Shown here piece after piece: positions 48,240 through 57,739 of a DNA stretch of 64,000 nucleotides. The position numbers were made by a program, and so were the translations under genes. Each line of letters opens with the position of its first letter. Position 1 is the stretch's first letter. The notes beneath the pieces are model-generated. The model was given only the letters and a program-made list of their open reading frames with translations, was not told where the DNA came from and did no database searches. The DNA comes from Candidatus Thiodiazotropha sp. (ex Codakia rugifera) (GTDB taxonomy: Bacteria > Pseudomonadota > Gammaproteobacteria > Chromatiales > Chromatiaceae). The stretch is from positions 1 through 64,000 of the forward strand of contig JAHXHN010000004.1 of NCBI GenBank assembly GCA_025656675.1. Direction: 5' to 3'.

Positions 48240-49448
48240 CTAAAACCGGTGTGCGCCATGAGGCCCGAGACTCATGAGGTACTGCAGCGTGAGGATATGG
48301 TCCCGGTCCTCATTGGAATCATCCTTGGCGAACTGCAATCGCAGCCGGCTGTATTCACTATGGGCGTAGTCACTCATCAAGGTCAGTCGCTCGGGTGTAT
48401 GCCCTTCATCGTCGAGACCCGCTTCGCTCAGCACCTCCTCATCCGATCCCCGGTTATCTGACTCAAGTCGGTCGTAACGGAGCCCAACACGCCAACGCGG
48501 CATAAACTGATAGACTGTCTGCAGATACCAACCCTTCTGCTCACCATCATAGGTAGACATTTCCGGTGTTTCTGAACCGTCGTCCATAACCACCGTTCCC
48601 TCTTCATCACGGATAAAATACTCCGCCTGGAGCTTCAGGTTACGTTCGCTGGCATTACCGGCGGGAGCCCATTTCCAGACAAAATCGACACCACTGATCT
48701 GGCTGTCGCCGTTATAGGTCGGGATCTCCGCTGTTCCGTCGTCATGATGATGACCGCCTGAAGTACGGTCTTCAATATCGGCCTGCCAATGTGAGAGACC
48801 GATTTGCCATGCCTGACTCTCACCTATGTCACCGCCGATCTTGATGAACAGGCTACCGGCACCTTTGCCATCATGACTGGCGCCGCCGGCAGGGAATCGT
48901 TCTCCACGGGTCATCTCACCACCGAGTTTCAGATAGTGTTCAGTGGGAGCGACCCAGCTGATCTGTAGACCGTCATCGCGCAACTGGTCACCGAATAGCC
49001 CCCGATAGATCAAGGGTGCATCAGAAAAGTCCCAGGCATGGGGGTGTTGCTGATTCAGATAGCCGATACCGGAAAAGAATCGCCCCCCCTTGACGGCCAG
49101 GCCGTGACCCAGGGCCAGTGTCTCGATAAAGGCCTCCTCAAGCTCCACTTCAGTATCGCCTTCGTGATCGGCGACAACTGCCGTCAACTTACCGTAGAAC
49201 ATATCATCCACATTGGCGCTGATAGCCAATTCGTTATGACCGAGATGAAAACCCTCCTCGCCCCGACCCGCTTCACCGCCCAGCATAAAGCCGGGCAGTT
49301 CATAATCAGTCCCGTTGTCATAGGAAGTGAAGCGACCATCCAGAATCAGACTGATAGAAGGATTAAAACCTCCCCCGTCGCCGGCTACAACGGCTGCCGA
49401 ACCTAGTGCGAATAACAAAGCTGTGACTATTGAAATAGGAAAATACAT
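48240..49448 (-). CDS. Outer-membrane beta-barrel protein of the zinc island
   Basis: 402 residues with a signal peptide (to VVAGDGG). Alternating hydrophobic strands and a C-terminal aromatic residue (GAHRF) suggest a barrel. A GGHHHDDG loop and several acidic stretches may bind zinc. It matches the general type of zinc-regulated outer-membrane porin found next to znu genes. It is probably how zinc or a zinc complex crosses the outer membrane; direct evidence is lacking. It sits 200 bp past the small secreted protein gene. Confidence 0.75.
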   Translation of the reverse strand: MYFPISIVTALLFALGSAAVVAGDGGGFNPSISLILDGRFTSYDNGTDYELPGFMLGGEAGRGEEGFHLGHNELAISANVDDMFYGKLTAVVADHEGDTEVELEEAFIETLALGHGLAVKGGRFFSGIGYLNQQHPHAWDFSDAPLIYRGLFGDQLRDDGLQISWVAPTEHYLKLGGEMTRGERFPAGGASHDGKGAGSLFIKIGGDIGESQAWQIGLSHWQADIEDRTSGGHHHDDGTAEIPTYNGDSQISGVDFVWKWAPAGNASERNLKLQAEYFIRDEEGTVVMDDGSETPEMSTYDGEQKGWYLQTVYQFMPRWRVGLRYDRLESDNRGSDEEVLSEAGLDDEGHTPERLTLMSDYAHSEYSRLRLQFAKDDSNEDRDHILTLQYLMSLGPHGAHRF

Positions 49449-49648
49449 GCTGGCTCTCCAATACTGATTGGATCGTCAGTTAGCCGTTATCCGGAAATGA
49501 GCATGGTCTATGGCACCCCCAGCGTGAAGGAGTGCGGTGACAACTCCCCTCAAAGATCAAAATCAGCTAACTGATCTGCCATTCAGTAACACAGGACGAT
49601 GCGAAACCTCGCACCGACAAATAGTAACTATGGTTGAGTGAACTGTGT

Positions 49649-49915
49649 TTAGGCGAACAAGGGGGGTGCACGAATACAGCAGTAGCCTGTGGTGACTGCT
49701 GTCAGATCCGCTGATGCTACCGTTATGACACCAGTAAAAATCTGATTGATTGAGATAGAAAAAACAGCGGGCGCAACGAAATAATCCTGGGAATGAGCGA
49801 CCAGACAGACTTCGCATGCTTCACCCTGACCATGTTCATGATAGAGGTGATCGGCCCATAACCCTTGTGAAATCAGGATTAAGAGTGCCAAAAGAATAAG
49901 CTGAAGTTTATTCAT
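49649..49915 (-). CDS. Small secreted His/Cys protein (zinc-island, DUF2946-like)
   Basis: 88 residues with a signal peptide (LILLALLILISQGLWA). The mature start reads DHLYHEHGQGEACEVCLVAH, with His and two Cys in a CxxC spacing, and the C-terminus ends IRAPPLFA as in DUF2946-type proteins. Similar genes next to znu are sometimes called zinc chaperones; no enzyme role is known. It diverges from znuA, and the shared region holds the Zur-type palindrome, so it is probably zinc-repressed. Confidence 0.65.
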   Translation of the reverse strand: MNKLQLILLALLILISQGLWADHLYHEHGQGEACEVCLVAHSQDYFVAPAVFSISINQIFTGVITVASADLTAVTTGYCCIRAPPLFA

Positions 49916-49994
49916 TCAATCCGGTTATATATTGCCGCATATTTCTGGTTCTTCAGGTTGCATGTCGCCCTAGTCTATCTAAGGCTGCTATATT

Positions 49995-50007
49995 GTTATA
50001 TTATAAC
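49995..50007. promoter_or_regulatory. Zur-type operator
   Basis: GTTATA-T-TATAAC, a perfect 13-bp palindrome matching the core of gammaproteobacterial Zur boxes. It lies 80 bp from the minus-strand gene start and 48 bp from the znuA start, so one site can repress both divergent units when zinc is plentiful. zur itself is the second gene on the plus side. Confidence 0.8.
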
Positions 50008-50054
50008 GTAACATCTTGCAACCCTTTCATTCATATATTTCTAAAAAAGTTAAG

Positions 50055-51017
50055 ATGATCCAAGAAGTACGGTTTCTTATTCATTGGCTCTTGCTGTTGG
50101 CACCCTCCCTGTTCTGTACCCAGATCCATGCCGAACCGAATGTTGTAGTCAGCATCAAGCCGGTTCACTCACTGGTTGCCGGACTGATGCGCAACATTGG
50201 GGAACCCGCACTCCTGATCGACGGTAATCAATCGCCACATAGCCTCAGCCTCAGACCCTCCAATGCACGTGCGTTGAATGAAGCGGATCTGATCATCTGG
50301 ATTGGATCCGGATTAGAACCCTCCCTCTCCCACATACTTGAACAACACAGTGGTACCACTGAGGTGATCTCACTACTGGATACACCCGGATTACACCTTT
50401 TACCCATCCGGGTCAGTCATGAGTGGGAATTACATCGACACAAAAACAACAGGCATCAGGAAGACGGTGTTCCTGAATTAGATAAGAACACCTGGGATAA
50501 CCATATCTGGCTCTCTCCGGACAACGCCAGTCTGATGGTGCAACACATGACCCAGGCACTGATTCGGCTCGATGCGTCACATCGGGATCAATATCTAATA
50601 AACAGCCAGCACCTGCTTAATCGGATACAGCGACTGGATAGCGATCTCACCACCATGACCGCTGCTGTCCGAGAGATACCCTATATGGTATTTCACGATG
50701 CTTACCACTACCTGGAATACCACTTCCAGTTGAATGCAGTGGGATCTGTGAGCATCAGCCCGGAACGACTGTCAGGCGCTCGACGCATTCACCAACTGCG
50801 TAAAAAGATCCGCCGTTTGGATGCCCGCTGCGTATTTACTGAACCACAATTCGAACCCAAGCTGGTTCATGCCCTGGTGGAAGATACTCAAGCACGCATT
50901 GGGCAGCTCGATCCGCTGGGGAACGATCTGCCCACTGGACCCGATGCCTATTTCATGCTGATGCAGGATCTCTCAAGGAATCTGATCGAATGCCTCACTT
51001 CACGGAGCCGCCAATGA
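50055..51017 (+). CDS. znuA: Zinc ABC transporter periplasmic binding protein ZnuA
   Basis: 320 residues from ATG 50055 (an ATG at 50016 adds 13). The signal peptide ends near IHAEP. Metal ligands are in QSPHSLSLRPS (first His), DNHIWLSP (second His) and FHDAYHYLEYHF (third), with a His-rich loop between (ELHRHKNNRHQED). It captures zinc in the periplasm for ZnuBC. It overlaps zur by 4 nt. Confidence 0.94.
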   Translation: MIQEVRFLIHWLLLLAPSLFCTQIHAEPNVVVSIKPVHSLVAGLMRNIGEPALLIDGNQSPHSLSLRPSNARALNEADLIIWIGSGLEPSLSHILEQHSGTTEVISLLDTPGLHLLPIRVSHEWELHRHKNNRHQEDGVPELDKNTWDNHIWLSPDNASLMVQHMTQALIRLDASHRDQYLINSQHLLNRIQRLDSDLTTMTAAVREIPYMVFHDAYHYLEYHFQLNAVGSVSISPERLSGARRIHQLRKKIRRLDARCVFTEPQFEPKLVHALVEDTQARIGQLDPLGNDLPTGPDAYFMLMQDLSRNLIECLTSRSRQ

Positions 51018-51514
51018 ATGCATCCAAACGATCCGAGCAGTTCCCAACGGCTGATCATGATCATCAAACCTGTGTCACTCATGCCCTGCAGGAAGCGGAA
51101 GATTTTTGCCTGCAACAGGGTCTGAGATTAACGGAATTACGCCATCGGGTACTGGAATTGATCTGGGCCAATCATCAACCCGTCGGCGCCTATGATCTGC
51201 TCGAACAGTTGACTCATGAAGGTCGTAAGGCAGCACCTCCCACTATCTATCGTTCACTCGACTTTTTACTTGAAAACGGTTTGATTCACCGTATTACTTC
51301 ACTCAATGCGTATGTTGGCTGCAACCACCCTGGTCTTAATCATGCCGCTCAATTCTTTATTTGTGAAGCTTGCGGACAAGCTGCGGAACTGGACGATGCC
51401 AAGATAGAGTCGGTCATTGCCAGGGATGCCAAACGCCTTGGCTTCACGGTAGAAAAACGCACTGTCGAAGTCGCTGGTATCTGCGCCCATTGCAAACAGG
51501 GACCGCACCCATGA
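51014..51514 (+). CDS. zur: Zinc uptake regulator Zur (Fur family)
   Basis: 166 residues from ATG 51014, overlapping the znuA stop (an ATG at 50990 would lie inside znuA). The Fur-type winged helix reads [15 protein letters not shown] and [20 protein letters not shown]. Metal sites include [20 protein letters not shown] and the C-terminal CAHC that holds the structural zinc. With zinc bound it represses; the Zur-type palindrome is 1 kb upstream, in front of znuA. Translationally coupled on both sides. Confidence 0.93.
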   Translation: MNASKRSEQFPTADHDHQTCVTHALQEAEDFCLQQGLRLTELRHRVLELIWANHQPVGAYDLLEQLTHEGRKAAPPTIYRSLDFLLENGLIHRITSLNAYVGCNHPGLNHAAQFFICEACGQAAELDDAKIESVIARDAKRLGFTVEKRTVEVAGICAHCKQGPHP

Positions 51515-52281
51515 ATAGAATCGGCAAGGTACTCATCGAAGCCAACGATATCAGTGTTGCATTACAGGGACGGCAGGTGTTGGAGCAAGTCAATATCTCT
51601 GTACATCAAGGGGAAATTGTCACACTGATCGGTCCCAACGGTTCAGGTAAAACCACCTTGGTACGGATCATTCTAGGTCTGCTCAAAGCTGACGGTGGCC
51701 GTGTAAAAAAAGAGCCTGGCTTGCGTATTGGCTATATGCCACAACGGCTTGTGTTGTCAGAAAATATGCCATTGACTGTGAAGCGTTTCCTCTCGCTTGG
51801 ATACAATGGTCAGGATAGCGCAATGCAGCTGGTCCTCAATGAGCTGGCGATAGAGCAACTTCTCGACAGCCCGATGCAGCGACTCTCCGGCGGTGAACAC
51901 CAGCGGATATTGCTAGCTCGCGCACTACTGCGAAAGCCTGATCTCCTGGTACTCGATGAACCGGTACAGGGCGTTGATGTGACAGGACAGGCAGCCCTGT
52001 ATGCCCTCATCACTCAAATACGTGATCAATTTGGCTGTGGCGTACTCATGATCTCTCACGATCTTCATCTGGTTATGGCAACCACCGATCAGGTACTCTG
52101 CCTGAATCATCACGTCTGCTGTTCCGGTCACCCGGAGAGTGTCAGTCAACATCCTGCCTACCTGGAACTCTTCGGCTCACCGGCAAATGCCAAACTGGCC
52201 ATCTATACCCATCACCATGATCATACTCATGACATCCACGGTGACGTCAAGTCTCCTCAAAAGGAACATCATCATGGATGA
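51511..52281 (+). CDS. znuC: Zinc ABC transporter ATPase ZnuC
   Basis: 256 residues from ATG 51511, overlapping the zur stop by 4 nt. Walker [11 protein letters not shown]-loop region, signature RLSGGEHQR, Walker [13 protein letters not shown] and the H-loop MISHD are intact. The C-terminus is His-rich ([13 protein letters not shown] and HHHG), probably a cytoplasmic zinc buffer. It powers ZnuB and, since it is the only such ATPase in the island, maybe also the minus-strand permease. Confidence 0.94.
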   Translation: MNRIGKVLIEANDISVALQGRQVLEQVNISVHQGEIVTLIGPNGSGKTTLVRIILGLLKADGGRVKKEPGLRIGYMPQRLVLSENMPLTVKRFLSLGYNGQDSAMQLVLNELAIEQLLDSPMQRLSGGEHQRILLARALLRKPDLLVLDEPVQGVDVTGQAALYALITQIRDQFGCGVLMISHDLHLVMATTDQVLCLNHHVCCSGHPESVSQHPAYLELFGSPANAKLAIYTHHHDHTHDIHGDVKSPQKEHHHG

Positions 52282-53059
52282 CTTTCTGTTGCGGGCCATG
52301 GCAGCCGGAATCGGTGTTGCCTTGGTTACAGGTCCCCTGGGTGTCTTCGTGGTGTGGCGTCGTATGGCCTATTTCGGTGACACCCTCGCCCACTCTGCAC
52401 TACTTGGTGTTGCCTTGGGTTTTCTACTCGGTATTAACCTTAACCTTGCAGTCATTCTGCTTGGTATCCTGCTGGCATTGCTGTTGTTGGGTATGAATAG
52501 AAACAGTCAACTTTCGAGTGACACGCAACTCGGTATCCTGGCACACAGCGCACTTTCGCTAGGTCTTGTAGTCGTGGCGTTTCAAACCTCAGTAAGGGTG
52601 GACCTCATGGGCTATCTGTTTGGTGACATCCTCGCGGTAACCGCCATTGACCTGCTCTGGGTCTGGGGTGGTGGAGTACTGGTGCTGCTGGTGTTGATGG
52701 TGATTTGGCGCCCCCTGCTATCATTGACAGTCCATGAAGAGCTGGCTCAGGTCGAAGGTGTATCGGTCGGTGCCGTGCGCCTGGCTTTCATGCTGCTCAT
52801 CGCCTTGGTGATTGCGGTCTCAATGAAGATTGTCGGTGTTCTACTGATCACATCGATGATGATCATTCCAGCTGCAGCGGCAAGACGATTCAGCCATACA
52901 CCTGAGCAGATGGCTGTGGTGGCAGCGGGTGTCGGGGCGATCGCAGTGGCATTAGGGTTGGCCGGTTCTTGGCATTGGGATACACCGGCAGGGCCTTCAG
53001 TGGTGGTAGCGGCTGCTATTTTGTTTGGATTAAGTCAACTGACAAGGCAACCCGTGTGA
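52274..53059 (+). CDS. znuB: Zinc ABC transporter permease ZnuB
   Basis: 261 residues from ATG 52274, overlapping znuC by 8 nt. About eight membrane helices of the ABC-3 family ([20 protein letters not shown], and a late [19 protein letters not shown]). It forms the zinc channel across the inner membrane. Last gene of the znuA-zur-znuC-znuB operon. Confidence 0.93.
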   Translation: MDDFLLRAMAAGIGVALVTGPLGVFVVWRRMAYFGDTLAHSALLGVALGFLLGINLNLAVILLGILLALLLLGMNRNSQLSSDTQLGILAHSALSLGLVVVAFQTSVRVDLMGYLFGDILAVTAIDLLWVWGGGVLVLLVLMVIWRPLLSLTVHEELAQVEGVSVGAVRLAFMLLIALVIAVSMKIVGVLLITSMMIIPAAAARRFSHTPEQMAVVAAGVGAIAVALGLAGSWHWDTPAGPSVVVAAAILFGLSQLTRQPV

Positions 53060-53103
53060 CCGGCTCACGTCTTGGTATCGAATAGTTACTGATATTTCAT
53101 CAA

Positions 53104-53130
53104 CCCCCTCCCCCCTCAACGGAGAGGGGA
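53104..53130 (+). terminator. Weak GC hairpin after znuB
   Basis: CCCCTC at 53105-53110 can pair with GAGGGG at 53124-53129, but no T-run follows. It may be an operon end or only a low-complexity sequence. Confidence 0.3.
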
Positions 53131-53170
53131 TAAGAGCTGACGACTCCGCAATGGTAGTTTTCGGTCACCC

Positions 53171-53887
53171 CTACCTTGCTATTGTCTCAACAGCATCAGC
53201 AGTTGTGATCACGGCATTTGCAATTAAACCGTAATTGACCAGCGCCGCCTGATAAGCATCGGAACCGGGAGCAGCCACTGCATCTTTTACGACAATCACT
53301 TTGAAACCGCTTTCAACCAACTCTCGCAAGTGAGAGTCAGTACAGAGATTGGCTGCCAAACCTGCCAGGATAACTGTATCAATCCCCTTGCTTCGCAGCT
53401 GCAAAACCAGATCATTACTATCCGGACCATAGATTTTGTGCGGGCTTGTAACCACAGTCTTACCGTCGAGTATGTAGGGCTTATATTGGGCAAGAAAGTC
53501 AGCTCCCGTATCTTTTAGTCCAGTTGCATAAACAGCATCTTTACGGTTGAAGACCTTTAATGCTAATAGCTTTTTCTGAAGGGCGCCGGGGTTCTCCCAA
53601 GAATGGTCATGTTCAAAATATGCATGTGGGCTGACGAATACAGGCATTGCGTGTTTTTTTGCTGAAGATAATAGTTTCTCGATATTCGCGATCGTGTCCA
53701 GCGCTTTAATATTTTCAGCAAACAAACCATAGGCAACACCTTTTTTGTCAAGAAAGTCATTTTGTGGATCAGTAACCACGAGTGCAGTACGCTGTTTGAC
53801 TATGTTAAGGGGTGTAGTTTCTGCAAATGCTGATATTGATGTGCTCAGGGGCAACAATAATAATAGTGAAACTATGCATGTTTTCAT
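53171..53887 (-). CDS. Secreted isochorismatase-like cysteine hydrolase
   Basis: 238 residues from ATG 53887; the signal peptide is LLLLLPLSTSISAFAE. The fold has VVTDPQNDFLDKKG (Asp), a Lys in a KKLLALK-type stretch, and the nucleophile Cys in LAANLCTDSHLREL. Members hydrolyse amides or isochorismate-type substrates. A periplasmic form is less usual; the substrate is unknown. Divergent or isolated context. Confidence 0.82.
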   Translation of the reverse strand: MKTCIVSLLLLLPLSTSISAFAETTPLNIVKQRTALVVTDPQNDFLDKKGVAYGLFAENIKALDTIANIEKLLSSAKKHAMPVFVSPHAYFEHDHSWENPGALQKKLLALKVFNRKDAVYATGLKDTGADFLAQYKPYILDGKTVVTSPHKIYGPDSNDLVLQLRSKGIDTVILAGLAANLCTDSHLRELVESGFKVIVVKDAVAAPGSDAYQAALVNYGLIANAVITTADAVETIAR

Positions 53888-54079
53888 TTTCAATTTCCCA
53901 ATTAAAAAATAAAGATGATGTCGTGCAGTCAATATCGAAAGCAATGCAATAGATCGTCTCATATCAATTGCATGAACCGTCTGACTGTAAACAACATGTT
54001 ATTTTTTCAAACAGGAAGCGTATGTAACAGATGCTACACAGATGAGATACTGGCAGGTGTGGATTGAGTCTTGACCTGT

Positions 54080-55171
54080 CTAGCGGGTCCAGAATATAGG
54101 CACCGAACTGCGCGTTTCACCCCTTGAAAGTGGATAGCGCTGTTTACCTTTCCAGCCAATCACATCCATAGGATTGACCGCGAGGGAAAGATCCTTGTCT
54201 TTCAAATAGGCGATAATAGATTGCGCCAGTCTGCGGGCCTGTTTACGTTTGCTATCGGAAGGCGGCACCCCCATGCTGGGAGCAATAAGGACATTATTGA
54301 ATTTGAGAAATGGCTGTACCCAATCCGGAAGTTTCTTTTCTCGAAGCTGTTCGGAAGGCAGCGTAAAAGCAACGCCCCTGATACGATTCTCCAACAGCGC
54401 CTGCAGCAAGGAAGACTCATCGATGGTTCCACTGCGCGAAGTGTTCACTATAAATGGGCGCTGTCCGGCAAAATAGAGCTCCTTACCCTTAAACACCTTT
54501 TCCTCGCCAGCTGTATGTATACTGATCACATCGGAATGTTCAAGTACCTCGCTCAGCTGATTGTACTCGATCACCGGCTTTTCAAGTGGGGATCGCTGAT
54601 GGAAATTGTCGTATACGGCTCGGAACCGGGTGTCGTAACCAATCACTTTCTGACAATGGGGGCGAATCTCAGTGGCCAAAACCTGAGCCACATTCCCACA
54701 CCCGATCAGACCAACCACTAAATTTGCCAGCTCGAAGCCAGTCTTCTCATCCACGCCTAACTCTTTGAAATCCCGTGCAATGAATGCTTTCTTGGATTCA
54801 CGTGCCCGGAAAGAGCGACTGATGAGCGTGACCATCAATCGTACTGCCAGATTCGCTACCTCATAGGTATTACCGAACTCGGTAACCTTGACCAAGATGC
54901 CATTGCGCGAAGCATCAGCGACGTCAATCTTGGTGATATCATCACCAAAAACACCGATTACTTTGAGGTGTTTTCCTGCAGACTCGAGCATTTCGAAGTT
55001 GATGGGGACCTTGTTGCGTACCAATATGGCTGAATAGTCCCCAAGTTCAAGTAGTGGCTTGAGAATACGCTTATTCGGAGAGACGATATCTGCCTTAATT
55101 TTGGCCTCTTCGAATAGATCCAATACCAGGGGAGAAAGTTCGCTGTCGAGCAGTACGCGTCTGTTTTTCAT
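54080..55171 (-). CDS. D-2-hydroxyacid dehydrogenase-like protein without the usual His
   Basis: 363 residues of the phosphoglycerate dehydrogenase fold. The NAD-binding region is VVGLIGCGNVAQVLA (GxGxxA instead of GxGxxG), and NTSRSGTIDES keeps the substrate Arg. The expected His in TPHxxG is replaced: the segment reads VLIAPSMGVPPS. A Glu may remain in the LPSEQ region. The protein may be an NAD-binding non-enzyme or have altered chemistry. The unusual C-terminus ends SSVPIFWTR. Stand-alone gene. Confidence 0.75.
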   Translation of the reverse strand: MKNRRVLLDSELSPLVLDLFEEAKIKADIVSPNKRILKPLLELGDYSAILVRNKVPINFEMLESAGKHLKVIGVFGDDITKIDVADASRNGILVKVTEFGNTYEVANLAVRLMVTLISRSFRARESKKAFIARDFKELGVDEKTGFELANLVVGLIGCGNVAQVLATEIRPHCQKVIGYDTRFRAVYDNFHQRSPLEKPVIEYNQLSEVLEHSDVISIHTAGEEKVFKGKELYFAGQRPFIVNTSRSGTIDESSLLQALLENRIRGVAFTLPSEQLREKKLPDWVQPFLKFNNVLIAPSMGVPPSDSKRKQARRLAQSIIAYLKDKDLSLAVNPMDVIGWKGKQRYPLSRGETRSSVPIFWTR

Positions 55172-55538
55172 CCATCCCTCTTTATTTTCATATAGTTATG
55201 CCCATGAGGATAGCAAAAACACTCCAATGCCAAATCCGGCACTGATCCGAGCATATCACCCACTCTAAGGATATTCATCAATGTGCCGATAGAAAGATAA
55301 TCTCATCAAATATTAGCCGTTTCTTGCAGAATTTTATTACTAAAGCCCAGAAAGCATGATAAATAGTCATATATGGCTACTTTTAAATACATTTTCCACT
55401 TACTAATCTGCTTATTAGATATCTATGTATCCAGTATTTAACATATATCAAAGATATTCATGAACAGACCGGTTGAGATTATTAGGCAGTTTCTATCGGA
55501 CCTCTTAGGTTCATCGATTTTTCATTGAGGAAAATATC
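55172..55538. other. Intergenic region, divergent promoters
   Basis: 367 bp, AT-rich, between the dehydrogenase-like gene (minus) and the PilJ-N gene (plus). It must hold both promoters; no hairpin or operator stands out. Confidence 0.45.
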
Positions 55539-56345
55539 GTGTCTCTTCAAAAAATCCTCCCACCCATCCTGACATTGTTTCTACTGACTCTAATTTCGAG
55601 TGCTTTATCCGCTGCACCTATTGAGGACTATGGCGAGGCGGTTAATCAGGCAGGTCGTCAGCGTATGTTGAGTCAACGGATGGTTAAATCATATGCTCAG
55701 ATTGGTCTCGAGATCTGGTATGCAAAGCCACGCAATCAATTGAATAGTGCACTGAAGTTATACCAAAAACAGCTGGATAATCTGAAAGGCTTCGCCAAGA
55801 CTGCCAATAGTCAGAATGCACTCAGCAAAGCAGAGACCGTTTGGAAGAGATATAAGGTATTAGCCGGTAGCGATATAAATCCGGATAACGCAGTCAATTT
55901 CAATCATATGAGTGAGCAGCTGCTTCAAGCCAGCCAGAAGGTTGTAGAGGCGCTGGTTAAAGAGGCGAAGTCAGAAAAGGCACATATTGTTGATGTATCC
56001 GGACGACAGCGGATGCTCTCCCAACGCATGGCCAAGTTCTATCTGCTTTTGTCTTGGGGATTGGACCAGACTGAGTATCATGATGAATTCAATAAAGCAG
56101 AACAGGAGTTCTCCCAGGCGCTGTTAGAATTAAAGGCCTCTTCGCTTAACACGACAGAGATTACAGATATGCTGGAGAAGGTTGAAAAACAGTGGCGTTT
56201 TTTCCAACTAACAAAAATTATGGATAAAGACCAATATCTGCCCTCCATCGTTGCGCGAACGACTGAAAGTCTACTCAAGGATATGAACAAGATTACGGGT
56301 ATGTATGCAAAAAGAACAGCTGGGACGCCCGCTCAGAATCAGTAA
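55539..56345 (+). CDS. Secreted protein with two PilJ-N (type IV pili chemotaxis sensor) repeats
   Basis: 268 residues with a GTG start, GAGG 8 nt upstream, and a signal peptide ending near SALSAAP. Two copies of GRQRMLSQRM (39-48 and 155-164) mark two PilJ-N-like helical sensor domains, which in PilJ, NarX-like kinases and chemoreceptors form periplasmic sensing bundles. This protein has no membrane or signalling domain, so it should be a free periplasmic or secreted sensor. Its partner is unknown. Confidence 0.8.
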   Translation: MSLQKILPPILTLFLLTLISSALSAAPIEDYGEAVNQAGRQRMLSQRMVKSYAQIGLEIWYAKPRNQLNSALKLYQKQLDNLKGFAKTANSQNALSKAETVWKRYKVLAGSDINPDNAVNFNHMSEQLLQASQKVVEALVKEAKSEKAHIVDVSGRQRMLSQRMAKFYLLLSWGLDQTEYHDEFNKAEQEFSQALLELKASSLNTTEITDMLEKVEKQWRFFQLTKIMDKDQYLPSIVARTTESLLKDMNKITGMYAKRTAGTPAQNQ

Positions 56346-56366
56346 CCTAGATGATGGCATCATCCC

Positions 56367-56975
56367 GTGCTGAAATTCACCCTATCACTGATACTGTTGG
56401 CAACGTCTACAACCTGTATATCCACAACATTTGAGGAGGATCTGGTTGCAGCCGCGTTAGAGCGCACCCAACACACTGTTCGCTACGATGGTTCTTATAG
56501 ATCGATTGCCTATCCTGGTGGTGATGTACCTGATCATATAGGTGTTTGTACGGATGTGATTATCCGCACTTACAGAGCATTGGGTACGGACCTCCAACAG
56601 CTGATCCATGAAGATATGGTTGTGAACTTCAAAGCCTATCCATCGCAGAGACTATGGGGTCTTACAAGCCCTGATTCCAATATCGATCATCGACGTGTTC
56701 CCAATCTACAGGTATTTTTCGAACGTAACGCTATACAGCTACCCGTCAGTCACGATGGTGGTGACTATAAACCCGGTGATATCGTTACTTGGCTGCTGCC
56801 TGGCAATCTCCCACATATAGGCATAGTCACTGATAAACTCAGTACCCAGACAGGTCTCCCTCTTATCGTTCACAATATTGGTTCGGGACCCGTGGTTGAA
56901 GATATGTTATTTCACTATCAGATTACCGCGCATTATCACTATCTGCCGCAAAGCAGTACAACTGATGTTGACTGA
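56367..56975 (+). CDS. DUF1287 secreted protein (YiiX/amidase-like)
   Basis: 202 residues with a GTG start and a signal peptide (SLILLATSTTCIST). The DUF1287 core shows HIGVCTDVIIRTYRALG with the likely catalytic Cys, SNIDHRRVPNLQVF, and PHIGIVTDK with a His. The family is related to cell-wall amidase folds but activity is not established. It follows the PilJ-N gene by 21 nt, so the two are likely co-transcribed. Confidence 0.8.
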   Translation: MLKFTLSLILLATSTTCISTTFEEDLVAAALERTQHTVRYDGSYRSIAYPGGDVPDHIGVCTDVIIRTYRALGTDLQQLIHEDMVVNFKAYPSQRLWGLTSPDSNIDHRRVPNLQVFFERNAIQLPVSHDGGDYKPGDIVTWLLPGNLPHIGIVTDKLSTQTGLPLIVHNIGSGPVVEDMLFHYQITAHYHYLPQSSTTDVD

Positions 56976-57001
56976 TTCGTTGGATAATCGAACGACAGGC
57001 C

Positions 57002-57457
57002 CTAGTAAGTTGAGAATAACTTATTGAGTTTGGTTCCAATACGCTCCAGTTCCCGTATTGAATAGTCGTAATTGACCTTATCCTGAAGAAATCTGGACTG
57101 ACCATTCTTGATACTGGAGCGATACTCATCCTCATCATCCTTGAGATGGCTACATATTGATTCGAGTGCACTGATCACCTGACTCAATATGTGCGTATAC
57201 TCAATCAAAGAGTTGTGAAGGTCAGCCGAATTCCTTAGTGGAAGATCCGTTTTCCTGATACTACTGATATGCGCGGCCAACTCTTCCTGGAGACCCTTTA
57301 ATCTACGCTCATAATCGCTATACATTGAACGTGATTCCCCTTTCAGGGCATAGAGAACCATACGATAGGATGTAATACCAAATAGCGCACCGTGTATTTC
57401 TGCATAACGGCGGTGAATGTCTGAGACATCACAGCCCAGGTTGATAAGGTTTGACAT
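57002..57457 (-). CDS. Hypothetical helical protein
   Basis: 151 residues, mainly helical and charged, no signal peptide or membrane helix (ERRLKGLQEELAAHISSI and YSIRELERIGTKLNKL). Possible coiled-coil. Not recognised. It starts 9 nt after the stop of a small membrane protein on the same strand, so they may form a pair. Confidence 0.55.
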   Translation of the reverse strand: MSNLINLGCDVSDIHRRYAEIHGALFGITSYRMVLYALKGESRSMYSDYERRLKGLQEELAAHISSIRKTDLPLRNSADLHNSLIEYTHILSQVISALESICSHLKDDEDEYRSSIKNGQSRFLQDKVNYDYSIRELERIGTKLNKLFSTY

Positions 57458-57466
57458 ATGTAAGCG

Positions 57467-57739
57467 TTAATCCTTGGTATTTTCTATCTGTTTTCCTTCA
57501 GGTTCATGGCTGATATGGTTTTGATAACGTGATTTCAGCCAGACACCTAATATCATCATTCCGATTGCAATGGATGTCAGAATGAAATCCAGTTCCTTAT
57601 TAATGAGGTACATGACAACAGCAATTATTCCTGTCACCCAAAATGCAACCACGACAATGACCCACCGAGTCTTGAGGCTATCTCTCTGTTTTGACCAAGC
57701 CAGCCACTCTCCACCCGGTTTTGTCTTATGTTCTCCCAT
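57467..57739 (-). CDS. Small membrane protein, two helices
   Basis: 90 residues from ATG 57739, preferred over an upstream ATG because the first part (GEHKTKPGGEWLAW) is hydrophilic. Two helices follow (VIVVVAFWVTGIIAVVMYL and FILTSIAIGMMILGVWL) with a short loop between. Not recognised. It precedes the coiled-coil-like gene by 9 nt. Confidence 0.6.
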   Translation of the reverse strand: MGEHKTKPGGEWLAWSKQRDSLKTRWVIVVVAFWVTGIIAVVMYLINKELDFILTSIAIGMMILGVWLKSRYQNHISHEPEGKQIENTKD

